From Zygnema cylindricum (taxonomy: Eukaryota; Streptophyta; Zygnematophyceae; Zygnematales; Zygnemataceae), in the NCBI GenBank assembly GCA_037447655.1, contig JBBHKE010003140.1, positions 1 through 20,893 of the forward strand: a DNA stretch of 20,893 bases, read 5' to 3'. The position numbers and the translations under genes were made by a program. This document shows, in pieces, positions 1-8,429 of this stretch. A model generated the notes under the pieces. It was not told the DNA's origin. It made no database searches and was given only the letters and a program-made list of their open reading frames with translations. Each line of letters starts with the position of its first letter. The first letter of the stretch is position 1.

Positions 1-15
1 GTTTACTTAATACAG

Positions 16-3000
16 GAGAGCGAAAGGACTATCAGACCTTGGAGAGGCTAAGGTCTGAAAGACAAGCAAAAATTGATGAGCTTAAGGAGAGGACAAACTA
101 TTATGCTACCCAACAGCTAATCCAGGTGAGAGAGCTTTTTACTTTTGAACGCGTAAAGAAACTTTTTGGGTCCCAAAAAAATGTTACCACTGTAAAACTT
201 CACCTCATTTATGGTAGTTATACTATATTCTATTATGCAAGCTGCCTTGGCATGGAGGTGAGTTTAACCGTATCAATCAAAAACACAACATTTGAGATCG
301 ACAAGACTACGAGGAACCATTTTAGTTTGATCTTATAAAACTTCTTATTATGATATTTCCCTGAATCCAACAGAGTAGGGCGCGTCGTTTTCTGCAAACA
401 AATTAGAGTAGTTCGGCCTAAATTACAAGAAAACTTCAATGTGCAAAATGGCAGCTGGATTGGAAGTTAAGAGAAGTCACAACCGTTTCCAGAGGAAAGA
501 AGGGGGGTCTTATTGCAAGTTTTTGTCAGAAAAAAAGCCTTAATTGGGTACATTAATATGATCCTTCAGACAAGCTCAGATATCTTATCCTTAAATACGA
601 GACATGCCTTTAAGTTCCATACCATAGAAGTGTTGTCTAACCATCAGTTGTGTTAAAATTTCAGACTGCTGAATGACAATTGACATTCTAAAATTTTAAT
701 TTCTGAAACAGATGCAATTGGTGAGCGAATTCAGAAGTTTGTTATGAACTAGTAAGACAAACTTAGTAAATTCTATGCAACTACACCTGCCTTTATAGTT
801 GTCTGGAACAGATAAATATAGGTGTCATAGGTACAACTAATTTAGTGTGAAAACAAGTAAAGTGACCTTGCAAATTGTGTGGAACATACAATTTTCTTTT
901 CCATACCAGTCACAGTGAAGGGTGTACAAAATATCCACTACAGGGTTCATCATTGTTATCGTCATCATCATTATTGTAAGACTTTTTCAGTTTGAAACTT
1001 GTGTGGTCCAGTCTACCTCTTTCGAGGTTTCAACAAATTTAATCATATGTGCCCCATGTCAATGGTGTTTCACAATCATTTGTGGTTAATGTTAACTTAT
1101 GTGCAACATTTATGTTCACTGGTCATTCAGTTTAACTGAAGTAGCAAACACTCTTTTTTGATATAGAATATGGAATAAACAGGATGGATTTGTCGACCAG
1201 ATTGGAGAATGTCCTTTGGCAAGATCACCTAGTATACCACAATCTATTGTCGTGGAATTGTTGTGGAACTACCATTGAATTGACCTTACATATTTTATTC
1301 TCGTGACCTTGTTTAAACAACTTCCATATAGAACCCCATTATAAACATCTATTTCGACCACAATCAAGCGACATGTAATGTCGGTAGTCTCGTTAGTCAG
1401 AAACTTTAGGAAATATGTTTCTGGAGAAACAAGTTGTTCTTCGTGACACCGGACACCTTTTATGGGAATGTAAAATAGCGTGCATGGGATGGAAATAAGC
1501 TTGTTTAGTATCCAGACACGCCGTGCTACCGAGGAAGACTTTAAATTCTGGCCTTTTCTTAACCACACATTTTTCCCGCCAATTTGACGACCGATTTGAG
1601 CCGGCTATTGACTTATAGCCAGAATGCAGCAATGCAACAGGTTCTTTGCTGTTAAAATTTGTCACTGTTTTGTCATGTGAATGTTCATCATAACCACCAA
1701 TTTTAACCATCCATTCTTAACTGACAATGTTAAGTGTTTCCATAAATTTTAGTTGCAGATTTTAATGATCAGATTTAAGGATCAACTTTAACAAACAAAC
1801 AATTCAGCCGATGATTTTTTTTAGCACGTTTTTTATTACCTCTGAAACTTCAAGTAATGCAACGCAGATCCTGTGGCAAAAGCTGCGACTGCTAGCATTT
1901 ACATCGCCGATTTTAAGAATCAATGTTAATGATCAATTTTCAAGAAATCATTTTTTTTATATCTATTTACATGTATATTTTGCAGCAATACGACACAGAT
2001 CCAATGGCAAAAGCTGCGGCTGCGAGTATTTTAGTCGCCAAACTTGGGGCAGAGACAGGATTAAAGACACAAGTGGTTCTCCCAGGTGATGACGTGGAAG
2101 TCTTAGGACGGTCAGGCGACAACAGGAATGCGCCACCTGGCGCGTCCTCAGCCACACAATATTCAAATTCTATAGGAGACGGAGAAGGGCTTCGGCGTAG
2201 AAGAACTTCGAGTGCCCCTGCAGAAAGAATGGTAGACATAGTGGGGAGAGGTCCTGGGAGGGATGGATATATGGAGGGCACAGAGAGGGAGATAGAGAGA
2301 GGGATGGCGGTAGGAGGGATGCGGCAAGGAGCTATGTTGAGAAGTAGAGGAGGAGTGATGGGAGGAGCAGGGCAAGGAGAGAGAGAGATTGGCGATGGTG
2401 CGAGGTTACCGGAGGATGGATCTACTGGTCAGGGAGTTAGAGAGGATTGGGTAACGATTCAAAGGAATGGGAGGACAGGAGAGGATTTGGGGAGAAGTGT
2501 AAGTGAGAGGAGAAGGAGAGGTGAGAGAGCAGCAATGGGAGGATGGGTGGCGAGAGTGGCCGCAATGTTAGTGGGAGAGGATCCCACGCAATGTTATGCC
2601 CTTGTATGCGAAAATTGCCACATGCATAATGGTTAGTCATTCAGCATCCTAAAACCTTCTCTCTCTCTCTCTCCCTCTCCCTCTCTCTCTCTCTCCTCTC
2701 CCCTCTCCCCTCTCCCCTCTCCCTTCTCCCACATTTCTCGTTGCAAACTATATTAATGGACTCTAGAAAAACCCAGGACATGTCCTGCAAAAACTCTTGA
2801 ATTCACAGAAAAGTACCTTCTATTGCCCCAAACTGAAGTTTTCATTTATGGTACAGCCGGCTTTTACCGGGTTTTTTTTCGGTTGTGGTAAACTAGGTGT
2901 TTTTCGGTTGTTTATTGTAGTAGTAAACTCAAATCTAATAAAAATTCACTCATTTCACTGCTCACTCATTTTTCTAATTTTGAATGCAAAACAGGACTTG

Positions 3001-3359
3001 CGAGAAAGGAAGATTTTCCGTATATCACTTATTTTTGCCCGAGATGTAATCATCTCAACAAAGCCGATAATTACCGTCCAGAAGTTCCTCAATCTCAAGC
3101 TCCCTCTCCTCTCGAAATACCTTTGGATCAAAGAGAGAGTGATTTTCACGTCCACGAGGGTCCGGCTCCGAAAAGTTTGTCTTTCGGAAACACTTCATCG
3201 GAAATCGAAAACGCTTCCCGAGGATTCGATTTTTATTATATTTTTTATAACCTTTATTTTTATTTTAGGATAAGGTTTGTTAAATTTGGACGCAATAGAA
3301 CCGCTAAATATGGACACAATAGATCCTTTAAATGCGGACGTGATAGATCCGTTAAATAA
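16..3359 (+). CDS. LNP: Lunapark family ER-junction protein, 3' part of gene (three exons visible)
   Basis: Lunapark proteins sit in the ER membrane and stabilise three-way tubule junctions; plant homologues also affect turnover of the atlastin-like GTPase RHD3. Exons read as 16-125, 1986-2631 and 2995-3359, with GT-AG borders and phases that join cleanly. Exon 1 encodes a coiled-coil ending in DELKERTNYYATQQLIQ, and exon 2 opens with QYDTDPMAKAAAAS, a continuous plant-type Lunapark core. A Gly/Arg-rich variable linker follows, then GWVARVAAMLVGEDPTQCYALV and a zinc ribbon, CENC and CPRC separated by 18 residues, whose two cysteine pairs are split by intron 2. The N-terminal region with the two membrane segments is upstream of the window. 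The last exon is uncertain: after a polar tail it runs into T-rich sequence and a basic 8-residue repeat before TAA at 3357, so a further splice is possible (weak donor near 3175, acceptor-like TTTTAG at 3263-3268). Family call is firm; the C-terminus is not. Confidence 0.92.
126..1985 (+). other. Lunapark intron (1860 bp)
   Basis: The intron runs from GTGAGA at 126 to TTTTGCAG at 1985 and is phase 0. It is AT-rich and holds no supported gene. Two overlapping antisense open frames at 1269-1710 resemble nothing I recognise and have no coding signature. Its last 130 bp contain a decayed copy of the start of the next exon, listed separately. Confidence 0.8.
1855..1909 (+). pseudogene. Decayed duplicate of the start of Lunapark exon 2 inside the preceding intron
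   Basis: These 55 bases align without gaps to the first 55 bases of the true exon 2 (1986-2040). Both share GGCAAAAGCTGCG and the flanking GCAGATCC/ACAGATCC, and the copy translates as DPVAKAATAS against DPMAKAAAAS in the real exon. In the copy the first codon CAA has become TAA, and the acceptor-equivalent triplet is AAG rather than CAG. The spacing between the copies is 131 bp. It is a dead exon fragment, not a usable alternative exon. Confidence 0.7.
2632..2994 (+). other. Lunapark intron 2 (363 bp)
   Basis: Donor GTTAGT and acceptor AAAACAG split a glycine codon between the two cysteine pairs of the zinc ribbon. The first third is the pyrimidine microsatellite at 2657-2730. The rest is T-rich with a repeated TTTTTCGGTTGT motif near 2873-2910. 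Confidence 0.8.
2657..2730 (+). repeat. CT-rich microsatellite / CTCTCCC heptamer array
   Basis: About 74 bases are almost pure pyrimidine. The tract begins as CT dinucleotides and turns into four consecutive CTCTCCC-type heptamers. It lies 25 bp after the exon 2 donor. The upstream exon (about 2270-2580) is strongly purine-rich (GAGAGGGA, GGAGAGG) on the same strand, so the two tracts are roughly complementary in the pre-mRNA. Confidence 0.9.
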
Positions 3360-3413
3360 CCAATAGATTCGTTGAATATGGATGATCCATTAAATATGGA
3401 CGCAATATTTTCG
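3280..3413 (+). repeat. Degenerate 24-bp tandem repeat at the end of the Lunapark reading frame
   Basis: Units start with TTAAAT/CTAAAT and continue GGACGCAATAGATCCG-like. They fall at 3280-3303, 3304-3327 and 3328-3351 (24 bp each), then degrade to 20 bp (3352-3371), 18 bp (3372-3389) and 24 bp (3390-3413). The first three are in frame with the zinc-ribbon exon and would encode an 8-residue basic repeat (VKFGRNRT, AKYGHNRS, FKCGRDRS). The stop codon falls in the fourth, shortened unit. Confidence 0.85.
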
Positions 3414-4635
3414 AAATTAGTTAGGAAAGTGGTTTGTCGTCCACACTGTTTTTAAGGTGTTTTTTTTCTGGTTTCAGATCAAGATTGTACGTTGTTTTGT
3501 TTTGTTGTCATAAAAATCGTATTGTCCTCTCTTTATTTTTTTATCGTTTTTTTTATCTTTTTTGGTCCCCGTTCTCGGAGTTCCCTATGTGGAGTCTTCA
3601 GTGAGAAGCGTGGTTTGGATTTTTGTTGAAATATTTTCAGTGTTTCTATGAAAATTGTTAATCCATTGGATTATACTCATTAGTGTTATTATTATTATTA
3701 TGCTTTGTTATATTTAATTGAGTTAAATGCATTTAAAAATATATACGGGTATGTAAAACCCGCTTAGCTTCATATTTATCAGTTATAGTTTGTATAATAA
3801 CAGTATGTAATAAGAAAGTAAATGTTCTCGGTAAGTTTATAACACTTTTGAAAAAACCCTGATTTTTATTATAGGATTGAACAAGATGAGATAGGCTCTT
3901 TCGAATGCCTCGGGTTTGGTAATACTTGCCACGGGGATCCTTTTTCTGGAAGTTGAATCAAGGGTATGTGCCCATGTAACCGGTACTTTGAAGAAGTACT
4001 TTGGATTTTAGTGAAGATTCTCCGTACTACTTTGCAAAGTGTTCCAATGTGCGAAGTGTTCCAATGTGCGAAAATGAAGAAATGTGATGGTCTTCGATGT
4101 GGGTACAACTTGTGATGGTTGAAGACTGATTACAAAACTTCCAACAATTAGTGATGCCTTCAAAAACAGCGTCAGTTGTAATGTCTAGATTTTTGTGACA
4201 TTGTAGATGTCGAGGGTTTTGTGATAATGTGACGTCATGCTCATTTGTGACAGCATCGACGTCATTTTTTACAAAACCTTTCGCCATGGCTTTCCCATTT
4301 CGTTTTTTTGTTTTTTATCACTCGGCCTGCCATAAAAATACACCCAAAGGCAGTAAAAAAGTTTGTTTTTTAAAGCTCTTTCATTGCATACCAGTAACGC
4401 CGTATCTCATTCCAAGAAGTGTGAGATAAGAGTGGGAGTGTGTCAGCGAAAGGGAGAGGCGTCGACGTAAACTTCCACAGAGGAACGATGAAAGAAAGTG
4501 ATTTGAGACGCCTACAGATTTTTTTCCTTACATGCGCGTGACGGGGAAAAAAATAGCAAGTACTTTCTCTCGTGCTAAAAGTTTCCCACTCGTGCAGCGT
4601 GCAGTTTTTTTTCATTCGTTGTTCGAGTGATACTC
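3414..4635. other. 3' flank of Lunapark / intergenic DNA, no gene seen
   Basis: AT-rich DNA holding a short TTA microsatellite (3686-3701), a tandem duplication at 4037-4070 and a TGACGTCA palindrome near 4229. A splice-acceptor-like TTTTATTATAG near 3874 could belong to a further 3' exon of Lunapark, but nothing recognisable follows it. Open frames here are under 90 codons and match no family I know. Confidence 0.5.
4037..4070 (+). repeat. Perfect 17-bp tandem duplication
   Basis: The 17-mer AAGTGTTCCAATGTGCG occurs twice head to tail, at 4037-4053 and 4054-4070, with no mismatch. Confidence 0.95.
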
Positions 4636-4896
4636 AAATCACCTCGCGAGGTGATTTTCGATAAGTTTTTTGATGAGCTAGATTTGCGTGCCCGTGGGTC
4701 GAAAAGAGAAAGACGTCAAAACGAGTACACAAGACGAAAAACATGGAGTACATTCAAAGTAACTGGTGGATGTTCATTGTACTGTGCTGATTGCTATTTT
4801 TTCATACATCAAAAGATTTTCTCGTTGGGGACAGAATTTTGGACAAAAACGACAGGAAAAACCGGGTGCTTTAATACATGGGCATGCCCCCTAAGC
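4636..4896 (-). mobile_element. CACTA-end-like dispersed repeat, copy 1 (reverse orientation)
   Basis: Read on the minus strand from 4896, this begins GCTTAGGGGGCATGCCC, continues GGTTTTTCCTGTCGTTTTT, contains TTTTCGACCCAC, and ends at a perfect 22-bp palindrome (4636-4657, core CACCTCGCGAGGTG). The same order of landmarks occurs at 5828-6070 and 20193-20459 on the plus strand. A 94-codon open frame (4627-4911) overlaps it but resembles no known protein. It is probably one terminus of a DNA transposon; the tip is degenerate (GCTTAG where the others have CACTA). Confidence 0.5.
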
Positions 4897-5141
4897 AATT
4901 TTGATTTGTAAATTTATAAATAGTCGGTTACACTAATTAAATTCCGTCTAATATTTTGACTATTGGAGTAAATACTCCCTTCATCGCTAATTACAGAAAC
5001 TTATGTAGGTGTCCTATTTTCAGTGAAAATAACATACTTATTATTCCTTTCCGCTAATTATTTAAGACATTTTTATGATTTTTCCAATCGCATCCTCATA
5101 TCTTCAATGTTGATTTTCTCCCGTGTGTGTTAAACATCATG

Positions 5142-5257
5142 TCTTCATTCTTTTTCGTTTTTTGCATACCTGACCGTACTCGTTTTTTTTTTTTTTTGTG
5201 AATCACCCGCCCGAATCCGACCGGCCCCCAATATTTGGCACCCTACTCCGTTCCGCA
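5142..5257 (+). repeat. Dispersed repeat, copy R1 (related to 18471-18599)
   Basis: The order TTCATTCTTTTT, then GACCGTA, a long T run, GTGAATCA, CCGCCCG, CCGGCCCCCAA, ACTCCGTTCCG is matched by 18471-18599 in the same orientation. The second copy lies inside the AACCG-rich hAT-like element at 18053-18640, so this is probably a fragment of the same family. No terminal repeats or target duplications are visible here. Confidence 0.6.
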
Positions 5258-5299
5258 AAAAATGAAGTTTTCGTATGTACGTACCACTACAGGACAGTA

Positions 5300-5463
5300 C
5301 ACCGCCAATCGCTATTAGCGTATTGATCGCTAATTCGGTCCCGCTTTTTTTTTCCAAATTCTTAAATTGCATAAATGATTATGTTTTTCCCTTTACGTCA
5401 TTTAGGGTTTTTTGTCCAATTAGCGTAAAAACGAAAGTACGATGTCATTTAAATAGTGTGGTG
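5300..5463 (+). mobile_element. Possible degenerate TA-flanked MITE (CACCG ends)
   Basis: The left end, TA then CACCGCCAATCGCTATTAGCG, resembles the left ends at 7442 and 18937. A GGTG followed by TA at 5460-5465 could be the right end, but its inner sequence does not match the family well. The TTTAAATAGTGT just before the right end is shared with the element at 7442-7640. The boundaries are doubtful. Confidence 0.3.
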
Positions 5464-5827
5464 TACGGTAAGTGCCAGACCGTACAAAATTGTACCTTCT
5501 TAAGTGAAAAAGTATAGTTATTGAGTCTCAGTAATCGCGGACGCATGAGAATATGCGCTCTAAAAAGGGGATGAAGTCGGGCTGTCAAATATCAAGTTCG
5601 AACATATTCGTCCAACAACCACGTTTCGATGGTGTGAACGTACGATTTGTGTACAATTTGTCGAATTTTGTAAAAGTACCTATATTAGTGTAAGCATGTT
5701 TGCGACCAACATATAATTTTTTAAAAAACATAAATTACATTTAGAATGTATGTTTTCTTTTAAAATTTTCAAATTCCTAATTAGCGTAAATCATTGTAAC
5801 TATTCTGATACGCTAAAGAAACCTATA

Positions 5828-6070
5828 CACTAAGGGTGTGTCCCCATGTGTATAAGTAAGGGGTTTTTCCTGTCGTTTTGCCGTAAAACTTAGCGCCGTA
5901 CTGCCTAAGTTGCAACCGTAAGAAGGAATCGCAAATTTGTAGAGTACAACTTGCGTCATCCCTGAACTTAAGATGTACGAAAAGTTGTCGTCTTGTGCTT
6001 TTCGACCCACTTCGACGACAAAAAACGTCATCTTCAACCTTATCTTTAAAACACATGCGCGATGTGATTT
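5828..6070 (+). mobile_element. CACTA-end-like dispersed repeat, copy 2
   Basis: It begins CACTAAGGGTGTGTCCCCAT, continues GGTTTTTCCTGTCGTTTT, contains GTCGTCTTGTGCTTTTCGACCCAC and ends near GCGCGATGTGATTT. That last block is the counterpart of the CACCTCGCGAGGTGATTT palindrome in the other copies. Copies 1 and 2 point away from each other, tips facing, 932 bp apart. No transposase is visible. Confidence 0.5.
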
Positions 6071-6359
6071 AAAATTAGGTTTTTTCGATTGACAAATAAC
6101 CCGCCCGGTGTTCAAATTAAAAAAAAATAAAAAATGTCGGATTCGGCCATTCGGGTTTTTGAAACTTTGACTTTAGGGTGGCGTTCCATCAGACGAAAAG
6201 TGGGGTAGTTTACAGAAATCGGCGCCTATACTAAGCCGTGATACTTATTTTGTTTTTATGGGCGAACAATATTACAGAGAATCTTGTCAAATTTTCCAAA
6301 GGTTTGGGAGGTAACGATGACCGTTGGATTTTTTTTCGCGAAGCATTAGCTTCGAAAGG

Positions 6360-6408
6360 TTCTGTAAATGGTGATGTACCTCGTCGAGGTACATCACCAT
6401 TTACAGAA
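6360..6408. repeat. Perfect 24-bp-arm inverted repeat with a 1-nt centre
   Basis: Arms 6360-6383 and 6385-6408 are perfectly complementary around a single T at 6384 (centre CCTCG-T-CGAGG). A second small stem (CGAAGC-ATTA-GCTTCG, 6339-6354) sits just upstream. No promoter or gene context is visible. It may be a foldback element or a remnant of a transposon end. Confidence 0.9.
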
Positions 6409-7439
6409 AAATCTGAGGCCCGACACGCTGGATAAATAAGCACACGTGTCAATACGGCAACAAACGGAAATCGAAAAATTTCGCACATGATATATCAATT
6501 CAAAAATCCTAACCGAAATCACAAAAGTAATCTCGTAACGAGCTTTCATCACGCTCTTTTTGGCCCATTCGTCACACTATTTGTGGAAGCTCTCATTTGT
6601 CAAGGGATCAACCACAAAGTCCAAACGTGATTTGTTTGAAAAATACAGTAGAGTATTGTACTTCTTAGCAATCTAAAGTATAGTACTTAACAAAAAAAGA
6701 CAAAAATACGTATCTCCACAGGATCTGGTGATTTGTAGTAAAACACATCGAGTACAGTACCCTGTGACATTTTACCTTGTGACTCTTTCGAAAAAGGCCT
6801 TTAAAAAAGGAATTAATGTACGGAATGCACACGATACGTACTGTACTTTACAAACAAAACGCTCCACTGAGCAACTCTTGGCATTTCGTAAGTTTGACAA
6901 AAAAAACAATCATATATCATAGTAAAATCATAGATCGTTGATTTAGGCCGCTTCTCCATCAGGCGCCGATAGTAATTGTACAAAAACGTTTACTGGCACT
7001 AATATTTCGTTCACTTCTCCACTTCTCCATCAGGTCGTGTCAGCAATGAAATCTATCGCGTATGTACTTTATTTCGATTGGTGCACGTATGTTCCTCTTC
7101 CGACGGCGAACATAATCAAAGATTCCAAAAGCAAAATATTTGAACTTGTATCCGTACATCCAGCCGCAAAATTATATTACATGCGTTTACAATTTGTAAG
7201 TTTGTGTTTTGTTTTTTTTGTCGTTGTTTTGTCGTTCGTGCTTCTTCGTGGCTTCGCAAATTTCGGATGTCAACGGATGGTGGAGGAGGCGTCACGACAC
7301 ATTCTTCGACAAACATTTTCTTGTTGTTTTGGTTTGATTTGATCCCCGCTTGTCTGAAGGCGCGTGGCAAATGTCCGAAGGCGCGTGGTTCGTACGTGAC
7401 CTTTCCACGCGTAAACATTTTACCCGTCCGGTGATTGGC
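6409..7439. other. Intergenic DNA, no gene seen
   Basis: AT-rich with frequent GTAC words and no recognisable coding region. It contains a 13-bp direct repeat CTTCTCCATCAGG (6951-6963 and 7022-7034). A 17-bp near-repeat TGTCTGAAGGCGCGTGG lies at 7351-7367 and 7372-7388, with one mismatch. Confidence 0.5.
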
Positions 7440-7441
7440 TA

Positions 7442-7640
7442 CACCTTGAATCGTTATTAGCGTATAGAAATTATTAGTGTAAAGAAAAAATTAGCGTCAT
7501 TCATTCTAATTTAGTGCCAGGATACGTGGCAGATTATGGTCCACGTCCTTAAATAGTGTAATTTATTATATTTAAGGTATCAATGTCAAAATTTTGGGGT
7601 GCCGATATAGCGTACATAAGGCTAATAACGATTCACGGTG
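7442..7640 (+). mobile_element. TA-flanked MITE, 199 bp, CACCGTG-end family
   Basis: The left end CACCTTGAATCGTTATTAG and the inverted right end CTAATAACGATTCACGGTG form a terminal inverted repeat with one mismatch over about 19 bp. Each end abuts TA (7440-7441 and 7641-7642), as for Tc1/mariner or Stowaway-type insertions. The same ends occur at 18937-19152. It lies about 600 bp upstream of the LEA gene's TATA box and carries TACGTGGC. There is no coding capacity, so it must be non-autonomous. Confidence 0.7.
7524..7530 (+). promoter_or_regulatory. ABRE core ACGTGGC inside a MITE
   Basis: ACGTGGC is the core bound by ABF/AREB bZIP factors in plants. This copy lies within the MITE at 7442-7640, about 900 bp upstream of the LEA start codon. 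One 7-mer alone is weak evidence of function. Confidence 0.25.
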
Positions 7641-7642
7641 TA

Positions 7643-8178
7643 GCGTCGAGTATCTACTATCTAGGTTGCAGCCAAAGTCTATTTCGTAAAATGCCTAGGT
7701 TCGATTTCGAAATCTACAAACGGGAATTTGTACGGATGAAGAGAATCTGTTCTGGACGGAAAAAACATTTTTTATCTCCACTTTGGTTTTCTAGAAAAAC
7801 AGCCTGGCATTTTTGGCGTACGATTACGTACGATTTTACTAAATGACAAAGTTCAGCTGCTTTTGTAGTGGTTATACAGATTATGCCGGAGTGGTTATAA
7901 CTGTCGCTTTAAGTTCAAATTGACGGCTATTACGGATTTTATGTCACGTCACCTTGCAAAGTGTATTGCTTCGTTGGCGACATCTTATTGATTGATTTAT
8001 TTTAACACTTGGCAGGTTTCTGTTCGTTTTTCTTTTGTATTTGACGCAGTGCAGTGTCAACGCTGAACGCCACGTTGCAGGGCTAGGTTCCAGCAGAGCA
8101 TTGCAAGCATGGCTGCTGGTGCCACATGGCTGTCGTTGACGATCATGGCTCCCAGGAACCTGTTCCTTTTCCAAAAAG
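7643..8178 (+). other. Distal upstream region of the LEA gene
   Basis: There is no supported gene. Several ACGT-core words occur: GTCACGTCAC near 7943-7952 and GCCACGTTG near 8070. A GCCACATGG variant lies near 8125-8135. They could form a composite bZIP-binding region, but that is inference from motif content only. Confidence 0.4.
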
Positions 8179-8186
8179 CACGTGGC
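8179..8186 (+). promoter_or_regulatory. G-box/ABRE CACGTGGC upstream of the LEA gene
   Basis: CACGTGGC is the strong-consensus ABA-response element. It lies 47 bp upstream of the TATA box, a typical position for functional ABREs in plant LEA promoters. The placement and the gene family together make a regulatory role likely. Confidence 0.6.
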
Positions 8187-8232
8187 GCTTCTTGTCAGAG
8201 AAGCGTCGTAGACACATTATGTGACTCCACCA

Positions 8233-8239
8233 TATAAAA
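8233..8239 (+). promoter_or_regulatory. TATA box of the LEA gene
   Basis: TATAAAA stands 191 bp upstream of the ATG at 8430. This would place the transcription start near 8265 and leave a 5' leader of about 165 nt with no obvious intron. Confidence 0.6.
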
Positions 8240-8429
8240 CAGGAGCTGCTGCAATTCCTAAGCTCGTGAACTTTTGTAAGTCTGTGAAATATTACACGTA
8301 CAATATTAAACTCAAATACATTTCTTTGTCTTCTGTTCATTGGATTAAGGTTAGGTAATCTAGCTGGTAATTTGACTGCTGCAAGAATCTTGTTGAGTGC
8401 TTATAAATTAAGGTTCAGTTTTATAAACC

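Noticed and set aside
1269-1710. Two overlapping minus-strand frames (99 and 105 codons) in the Lunapark intron
   Set aside because: Neither resembles a known domain, and two frames open together over the same DNA point to chance or an old repeat rather than a gene.
4627-4911. 94-codon frame with CADC motif as a possible zinc-finger remnant
   Set aside because: It coincides with the CACTA-end-like repeat copy 1, and the related copies at 5828 and 20193 do not preserve the frame.
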